Shown here piece after piece: positions 58,392-64,000 of a stretch of DNA of 64,000 nt. The DNA is from Nitrosomonas sp. Nm132. GTDB lineage: Bacteria > Pseudomonadota > Gammaproteobacteria > Burkholderiales > Nitrosomonadaceae. Position 1 is the first letter of the stretch. The number at the start of each line of letters is the position of its first letter. Below the pieces are notes generated by a model that saw only the letters and a list, made by a program, of their open reading frames with translations, was not told where the DNA came from and made no database searches. Both the position numbers and the translations under genes were made by a program. Location: NCBI RefSeq assembly GCF_900100485.1, contig NZ_FNDH01000007.1, forward strand, positions 1 through 64,000, in the 5' to 3' direction.

Positions 58392-59866
58392 ATACCTGGC
58401 CGAAGTACCCGCTGATCTATGAGATCAATACCTGGGTGTGGTTGAGTGAGTTGAGCAGGATACACGGGAAGCCCGTGACCCTGGCCACGGTTCCCGATCA
58501 AGAATGGGATGCGCTTGCCGCGTTCCACTTTGATGCGGTCTGGTTCATGGGCGTATGGGAGCGGAGTCCTGCCGGCATCGCCATTTCGATGCGAAACGAA
58601 GGGCTGCTTGCGGATTTCCGCCGGGCTCTTCCCGATTTTGCGCCAGAGGACAATGTCGGTTCACCTTATTGCGTGCGGCGCTACGTCGTGGATGCCCATC
58701 TGGGAGGCCCGGAGGGGCTTGCCGCTGCCAGAGAGAAGCTGGCCAAGAGGGGGGTGCGACTGATCCTGGATTTCGTCCCGAATCACGTGGCGCCGGATCA
58801 TCCCTGGGTCATGGAGCATCCGGGTTATTTCATCCAGGGCAACAGTGATGATCTGGCACAGAAGCCGGGAGAATTTTTCGAGGCCGGCGGCAAGGTCCTG
58901 GCGCTGGGGAGAGATCCGTTCTTTGCGCCCTGGCCTGATGTGGTGCAGTTCAACGGCTTTCATCCGGGATTGCGCCAGGCGATCATCGAGACTGTGGGAT
59001 CGATTGCCGGGCAATGCGACGGCATGCGCTGCGATATGGCGATGCTGCTTATGACGCCCATCTTCGAGCGCACCTGGGGCTCCCGCGCCGGGCCGCGTCC
59101 TGAGAAAGAATACTGGTCGGAGGTGATCCAAGGGGTGCGACAGCGTTACCCCGATGTCCTCTTCATGGCTGAAGCTTACTGGGACAAGGAATGGGAGCTT
59201 CAGCAACAAGGCTTCGACTATTGCTACGACAAACGTCTTTATGACCGCCTTGAGCATGGTTCGGCCGAGAGCGTGCGCCTGCATCTCTGTGCTGATCTGC
59301 CCTACCAGGAGAAGCTCGTTCGCTTCATCGAGAACCACGATGAACCGCGCGCCGCTGCGACGTTTACTGAACAGAAGGCGCAGGCGGCTGCGGTGACGTT
59401 TGCAACGCTACCCGGTGCCAGACTGTTTCACGAAGGGCAATTCGAGGGACGCCGCGTGAGACTCCCGGTGTTCCTGCGCCGCCGTCCCGATGAAACTCCG
59501 GACCAGAATCTTCAGCAGTTCTACCACTCTCTTCTTGAAACCCTTCGCAGCAAAGGCTTCAGGGACGGGGAGTGGAGACTGTGTGAGCGGATCGGTTGGC
59601 CGGACAATGACAGTTTTTCGAACGTGGTCGCCTGGTGCTGGCAGAAAGAGGCTGATCGCCACCTGATCGTCATCAATCTTTCAGCGAGCCGTTCCCAGGC
59701 GCAAGTTAGGCTGCCATGGGGTGATCTTGCGGGCTGTTTCTGGCGGTTGACTGATCTGCTACAGAAAACGGTGTTTGATCGGGCGGGTGATGAACTTCAA
59801 ACATCGGGTCTGCACGTGGATCTGGAGCCGTGGGGTTGTCACGTTCTTCACTGCGAGAGCCGTTGA
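58388..59866 (+). CDS. GH13 alpha-amylase-family enzyme
   Basis: 492 aa with all four GH13 regions: LILDFVPNHVAPDHPW, GMRCDMAML (nucleophile Asp216), LFMAEAYWDKEW (acid/base Glu262) and RFIENHDEPRAA (Asp318). The triad is intact, so the enzyme should be active on alpha-glucans or small alpha-glucosides. No signal peptide, so cytoplasmic. Translationally coupled to the GH63-like gene and followed by a SemiSWEET-like transporter. Confidence 0.9.
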
Positions 59867-59956
59867 TCAAACAGGATTCAGGTAACGGTGATAACGATAG
59901 GAGGTTTTGAGGGAATGGTATGAGCTGATTGGCAGTCACCTAAAACGGAGGTAAAC

Positions 59957-60355
59957 ATGGTTTCTCTTAAGAGTATTCGGTTGTTTTGTATCTTTTTCAG
60001 CACGTTCATGCTTGCGGGCTGTGGGGAATTAGCCATTCACGATGTGAATAGTCTATTATTCCCCGGTTTTTATAGGTCTGAAGTCGTCGGTTTTGTGGCG
60101 GGATTAGGCACGACCTTTGCCGCCCTGCCGGATTTGATCGGGATGCTCAGGCGGAGATCAAGCAAAGGCATAAATCCGAGGATGGCTGCCATTATGGGCA
60201 CTTTCCAAATCCTGTGGGTTTACTACGGCTTGCTGATTCTTTCAAGGCCCGTGATTCTTTGGAATACCATCGCGGTGATAACCAATTTCTTCGTGGTGGG
60301 CGCCTATTTTTACTTTGCCCGCAGAGAAAATATGGGCCAAAGTGAATCAAGTTAG
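59957..60355 (+). CDS. SemiSWEET-like sugar transporter with N-terminal lipobox
   Basis: 132 aa. Residues about 45-125 match a SemiSWEET/MtN3 three-helix unit: GFVAGLGTTFAALPDLIGML, RRRSSKGINPRMAAIMGTFQ and ILWVYYGLLILSRPVILWNT, with the PQ-loop Pro in ALPDL. Typical SemiSWEETs have 85-100 aa; here an extra 40 residues form a signal-like helix ending in MLAGC, a lipobox. Either it is lipid-anchored or the Cys is fortuitous. GGAGG precedes the ATG. Placed after two glycosidases, it could move their sugar substrate or product. Confidence 0.75.
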   Translation: MVSLKSIRLFCIFFSTFMLAGCGELAIHDVNSLLFPGFYRSEVVGFVAGLGTTFAALPDLIGMLRRRSSKGINPRMAAIMGTFQILWVYYGLLILSRPVILWNTIAVITNFFVVGAYFYFARRENMGQSESS

Positions 60356-60586
60356 CGAATAAGATTGGATTGCGCGAGCGAAGCGGTGCCACAATTTGAA
60401 CCGGTTGTTGGGCCAGCCCGGTTCCGTGGAGCCTTATTTTCAACTAACGGTAGAAATGGGGAGCCTGAAAGACGCAAAAGAATCAATCTGCTTGTGGTTC
60501 TGGTCTATTGAAAGCTAACAAACGGATAAAGTCCATTCATGGAATTACAACAATCTGCATTCATCCGTGCAGGAGGCATTGGTAAT

Positions 60587-61339
60587 ATGACTCACCCCTT
60601 TTTTTTGCGGACAGAGATCAGGGTAGCAGGACTTGTCCTTCTCATCCTTTTCATAACAGGGTGTGAAAGTCTTCAGCCCAGGTGGACGGTGCGCACCACG
60701 TCGACACTGTTTTCTTCTCCATCGGATCTGGCAAGCCTGGAACAGGAAGCGGTGGCACTGTTCACGCCCTTGGCACCGGCGCCCCTCCTTCGGGGGGATG
60801 AAGCAGGATTGGGCCTTTACCTTGCTGAATCCATCAAGAAAGTCGCCCCAGCTTGGAAGATTATAGACGAACAGCAAACGATCGGTCTGATCAACCGTCA
60901 CGGCCTGAGAGAAGAATATACGCGCTTGCGCCAGGGTGCTGATCAGAGCCATATACTGGATCGAGAGCTGCTTCAAAAAATCGGAAAGAGTATCGGAGCA
61001 CGGTACGTGCTTCAGCCCCGGGTGGCATATATTTCACAAACCATGACGAACCGTTTGGAAGCGCCGGTCGCGCCATTCCTGATCTTGCAGACTCGTTCTG
61101 CCGTCATGAGACTTTCCCTGCAACTGTGGGACACCGTGAGCGGCGAACCCATTTGGTCCTCTGCGGCTGAATCTGCCGTGCTAAACGAAACAGCGAGCCT
61201 GGATCCCATGTTTATTAAAGATGCTGCACGAGCCGCGTTCGGTAGTATGTTAACCGACTTGTTGACCAGAAAAACATCGTCGAAATATACTCGTCTGGAT
61301 CAATTTCTGGACAATTTGACCCACGAGAAGAACGAATGA
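60587..61339 (+). CDS. Lipoprotein of unknown function
   Basis: 250 aa. The signal peptide ends in ILFITGCES, so it is lipid anchored. The mature part resembles outer-membrane lipoproteins with a TolB-N-like or LPP20-like fold (GKSIGARYVLQPRVAYISQT; SLQLWDTVSGEPIWSSAAES), but no family is certain. The ATG at 60587 has AGGAGG about 10 bases upstream, better than the one at 60539. Confidence 0.72.
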   Translation: MTHPFFLRTEIRVAGLVLLILFITGCESLQPRWTVRTTSTLFSSPSDLASLEQEAVALFTPLAPAPLLRGDEAGLGLYLAESIKKVAPAWKIIDEQQTIGLINRHGLREEYTRLRQGADQSHILDRELLQKIGKSIGARYVLQPRVAYISQTMTNRLEAPVAPFLILQTRSAVMRLSLQLWDTVSGEPIWSSAAESAVLNETASLDPMFIKDAARAAFGSMLTDLLTRKTSSKYTRLDQFLDNLTHEKNE

Positions 61340-61466
61340 GATATGTAGGACGGGAGTGTATGGGGATCGGCTAGCATGGGGCGCGCATTGCGTGGTTTCT
61401 GCTGACGCATAACACGACCGCCACTCGATAGATGCGGAAGTCTCAAGCAACGGTTGAGGAGACGCC

Positions 61467-61988
61467 ATGACACACGCTGGAAAGAAAATTCTTCTTGCCA
61501 TGGTCTGGGTCACGGCGCTTTCGGTCCCTTCTCATGGGAAGGCGTTCTGCGATCTTGAATCGATGACATTCCAATCGAAGGTGTTTCAGGCTGGCCCCGT
61601 GACACTTGCGCAGGGTGAGTATCGCGCATCCGCCGCGCCAGAGTCTGCGTCCGAAGTGGTGGTGAAGCTTACCGATAAACGAGCCTTCGGAATGCTGAAC
61701 GGCAAATCAGTGGGTGCAATCATGGTGGTAACGACCCTGGACGGAACGGGTACGTTCTATGAGCTGGCATTGTTAATTGAAAGCGCTCAAGGCTGGACGA
61801 ATACTGACACAGTTCTTCTGGGTGACCGAGTCAAGGTGCATTCGGTGGCAATCGAACGTGACCGCGTTGCAGTTGCGATGACGACGCACGGCCCGCAAGA
61901 TCCGATGTGCTGCCCGACGCTGGAGATAATAAAACACTTTGCCGTTCAGAATGACCGGCTAGTCGCACCTAGCCCGAATATTTCATAA
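61467..61988 (+). CDS. Secreted protein of unknown function, ending in a MITE
   Basis: 173 aa, signal peptide (KKILLAMVWVTALSVPSHGK). The mature part is beta-rich (SEVVVKLTDKRAFGMLNGKS; LGDRVKVHSVAIERDRVAVA) with CCPT near the end. The last residues (SPNIS) and the stop are encoded by the 44-bp MITE, so the native C-terminus is lost or changed. GAGGAG precedes the ATG. Confidence 0.7.
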   Translation: MTHAGKKILLAMVWVTALSVPSHGKAFCDLESMTFQSKVFQAGPVTLAQGEYRASAAPESASEVVVKLTDKRAFGMLNGKSVGAIMVVTTLDGTGTFYELALLIESAQGWTNTDTVLLGDRVKVHSVAIERDRVAVAMTTHGPQDPMCCPTLEIIKHFAVQNDRLVAPSPNIS

Positions 61989-62013
61989 ATTGGCTTATAA
62001 AATATTCGGGCTA
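61970..62013 (+). mobile_element. 44-bp internally deleted MITE, supplying a C-terminus and stop
   Basis: TAGCCCGAATATTTCATAAA-TTGGCT-TATAAAATATTCGGGCTA. Only the ends are left. It forms the last five codons and the stop of the preceding gene. Confidence 0.8.
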
Positions 62014-62145
62014 GACAGGGGGCAGGTTATGCAGACCTTGGTCCCATGCAGCTTTGCAAGCTTTTTAAAAAGAAACCTAAATTTACTCGTATCTAGTATA
62101 GTCTCGTAAATGCCGCTACATTAGCTCGTGCCTGTTTTTGCTATG

Positions 62146-62313
62146 TAGCCTGAATATTTCATAAATTGGCACGTGCCCTCACTTGTCTTTTGATTAATAA
62201 GAAAGATTTTGCTCAGTCGGATGTATGAATCACTACACCCCTCTTTCTCAAAACTTCCCTATTAATCAAAATCCTGCGTGATCATCACGCGAATTTATGA
62301 AATATTCGGGGTA
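62146..62313 (+). mobile_element. Palindromic MITE, full-length copy 8
   Basis: 168 bp, forward, with worn ends (TAGCCT, GGGGTA). Between it and the next gene (62314-62504), and in the stretch 62014-62145, I see no gene. Confidence 0.9.
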
Positions 62314-62504
62314 GCGTGGCGTCCTTTTATCATATATGCAATGTGGATGCGGATTCATGTTCCGTTTGATGGAGGGAGGTATCGATTTCATTGAGTCAAG
62401 GCATTTGTGTGACGCTCCACTGGCATGATCGTATAGTGAGATCAAGATCATAGTGTGAGTGTACTTCCAATTAATTCGGATGCGCTATCTGGAGTTCAAG
62501 ATAT

Positions 62505-63344
62505 ATGATTGTTCATATTTATTCGCTCTGCTGGAATGAGGAAAGAATGCTTCCTTATTACTTTCGGCACTATGACGCCATTGCCGATCGCTTTTTCATT
62601 TTTGACGACGCTTCTACGGATGCGTCCCTTGATATTTTAGGCAAGCAACCAAAGGTTGAAATCGACCGCTTTCACAAGCAATCTAATTCATTAGTGGCAA
62701 GCGCTACTGTCTTTAATGACAATATTTGGAAACGAAGCCGCAACAAAGCAGACTGGGTAATCCTTTGTAGTATGGATGAGCACCTTTATCATGCTAATTT
62801 ACTCCGCTATCTCAAACAGTGCCAGGATGCTGGAATCACCGCTATTCCAGCAGAGGGTTATCAGATGGTTTCAGATTCCTTCCCGGACGCTGCCGGACGA
62901 TTATGCGATCTGATTACTCGCGGCATGCGCTATAAGAAGATGGATAAACTTTGCATATTTAATCCTGATGCCATCGAAGAGACTAATTTTATTCCAGGTC
63001 GACATAGAGCCAGTCCAACCGGCCGGGTGGTGCTTCCTGAAAAAAGAGATCTCAAGTTACTCCACTACAAATATCTTGGACTTGATTATCTTGTTACACG
63101 CTATGCGGAACTCCGCACAGGATTGAGTCAGGTAGACATCGAAAAAAAGTGGGGGCATCAGTACCTTTTAGATAAGGAAAAAATTGAAAAAGAATTCCTG
63201 GCTGTTCAGGAGGCTTCTTCTGAAATACCGCTTTCAACAGTATCGTCCCAAGTAAAAGCGATGGGAAGAATTGAATTTCAACTCCGCAAATTCCTGGAAA
63301 GATATACAGAGCTTCGGCGTATTCTTAAAAAATCGAGCAAATAG
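62505..63344 (+). CDS. Glycosyltransferase family 2-like protein
   Basis: 279 aa GT-A fold transferase. IYSLCWNEERMLPYYFRHYD and DRFFIFDDASTDASLDIL give the NDP-sugar site (DDASTD); SMDEHLYH holds the second acidic pair. It matches the Glyco_tranf_2_4 type. No membrane segment. GGAG is 9 bases upstream. The next gene begins 2 bp after its stop, so the two share a transcript; role probably in surface glycan. Confidence 0.85.
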   Translation: MIVHIYSLCWNEERMLPYYFRHYDAIADRFFIFDDASTDASLDILGKQPKVEIDRFHKQSNSLVASATVFNDNIWKRSRNKADWVILCSMDEHLYHANLLRYLKQCQDAGITAIPAEGYQMVSDSFPDAAGRLCDLITRGMRYKKMDKLCIFNPDAIEETNFIPGRHRASPTGRVVLPEKRDLKLLHYKYLGLDYLVTRYAELRTGLSQVDIEKKWGHQYLLDKEKIEKEFLAVQEASSEIPLSTVSSQVKAMGRIEFQLRKFLERYTELRRILKKSSK

Positions 63345-63346
63345 AA

Positions 63347-64000
63347 ATGAGCAAGCTTTTACTTATGTACAGTAATCTACGGCCTTCTCAGGAGCATATC
63401 GAGCGGTTAAAAGCGCTGCGCGAAGATATGGAAGTGGTTGTTGCTGATTCAGAAGAGATTGCCGTTCGCCATGCTGCCGATACTGAGATCATCCTGGGGC
63501 ACCGTTATTTGCGCCAAACACTTCCTCATGTGCGATGCCTGAAATGGATTCAAAGTACTGCGGCCGGACCGCATCATTTGCTATCTTCTGACTTACGCAG
63601 GGTTAATCCCATACTAACCCGTTGTACTGCTTTCTCGGATATCGTTGCATGGCATGCCTTTACACTGGCGCTAACCATGGTGCGACGTATCCCCGAGGCG
63701 ATTAAGGCCCAGCAACAAGGCATATGGGCGCATTCGCCTTTCAATATGCTGCCAATTCCTCAAACCGCTATGGTTTTCGGTGTGGGTTGTATCGGAAGAG
63801 AATTGGCCAGGATTCTCCGTAGAAATGGATTAACAGTCCTTGGTGTGACGAGAAAGTATTCTCCTGAAGCAAAGGCTGTCTGCGATGAATTATTTTGCGC
63901 CAATAACAACTGGCGTGAACATTTACGTCGTGCGGATCTCTGCTTTATTACGCTGCCATTGACCAAAGATACCCACCATCTTTTTGATGAAACTATTTTG
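63347..64000 (+). CDS. D-isomer 2-hydroxyacid dehydrogenase family protein (3' truncated by the window)
   Basis: The first 218 codons of an NAD(P)-dependent dehydrogenase. The substrate-binding half is followed by the Rossmann motif MVFGVGCIGRELARILRR and the segment LRRADLCFITLPLTKDTHHL, both typical; the catalytic Arg-Glu-His part lies mostly beyond the window. It starts 2 bp after the glycosyltransferase stop. The substrate is unknown. Confidence 0.85.
   Translation, partial: MSKLLLMYSNLRPSQEHIERLKALREDMEVVVADSEEIAVRHAADTEIILGHRYLRQTLPHVRCLKWIQSTAAGPHHLLSSDLRRVNPILTRCTAFSDIVAWHAFTLALTMVRRIPEAIKAQQQGIWAHSPFNMLPIPQTAMVFGVGCIGRELARILRRNGLTVLGVTRKYSPEAKAVCDELFCANNNWREHLRRADLCFITLPLTKDTHHLFDETIL

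Overview
The window looks like a chromosomal segment of a Gram-negative betaproteobacterium. An ammonia oxidiser of the Nitrosomonas/Nitrosospira type is my best guess. That guess is an inference from gene content (PEP-CTERM exopolysaccharide locus with Wza/Wzb/Wzc, RND efflux, DUF2934/YSC84 stress genes, a bacterial cyclooxygenase-like protein); no rRNA or ammonia-oxidation gene is present to confirm it.

Layout. 0.2-29 kb is an exopolysaccharide locus, mostly on the minus strand: wzc, wza, wzb; a PEP-CTERM protein (plus strand); galE, galU; a large secreted pectate-lyase-like protein; a GT4 glycosyltransferase; and a tightly overlapped operon running from ugd through a UDP-sugar epimerase, flippase, NTase-kinase fusion, P-loop protein, polymerase and GT4 to a second NTase-kinase/P-loop pair. 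Transposase relics (IS5-, ISAs1- and ISL3-like) split the locus at 12.8-17.5 kb. 30.5-36.4 kb is an RND tripartite efflux operon, followed by pgm and pgi (to 39.8 kb), which can feed glucose-1-phosphate to galU. 40.1-43.5 kb holds a cyclooxygenase-like haem protein next to a lipoxygenase, a possible oxylipin pair. 43.7-51.3 kb is a run of envelope and stress genes: coiled-coil protein, DUF4239, DUF2934, YSC84/SYLF, DUF2092 lipoprotein, low-complexity secreted protein, outer-membrane beta barrel. 51.3-55.5 kb has a fatty acid desaturase, a small charged secreted protein, a sulfotransferase and IS relics. 55.6-60.4 kb is a glycosidase unit (GH63-like, GH13-like, SemiSWEET-like). The right end holds two secreted or lipid-anchored unknowns, a GT2-type glycosyltransferase and a truncated 2-hydroxyacid dehydrogenase.

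Three signals tie the window together. (1) A palindromic 168-bp MITE occurs eight times at full length, plus five shortened forms. Its 22-bp terminal repeats begin TAACCC or TAGCCC, and removing one element with one TA restores ancestral sequence at three independent sites, so it duplicates TA like IS630/Tc1-type elements. (2) Three exopolysaccharide-linked sites pair a sigma-54 promoter with an identical-length upstream element TTGTCG-N6-TTTACAC; a fourth sigma-54 site lies before the pectate-lyase-like gene. (3) Five copies of a roughly 50-110 bp promoter-like module built on TACGTG-N4-CACGTA sit upstream of the efflux operon, the coiled-coil gene, the DUF2934 operon, the small charged protein and the sulfotransferase, suggesting a shared regulon.

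The strongest candidates for undescribed biology are the cyclooxygenase/lipoxygenase pair (the former with the distal haem His apparently replaced by Asp), the duplicated NTase-kinase plus P-loop modules, and the two shared regulatory modules.
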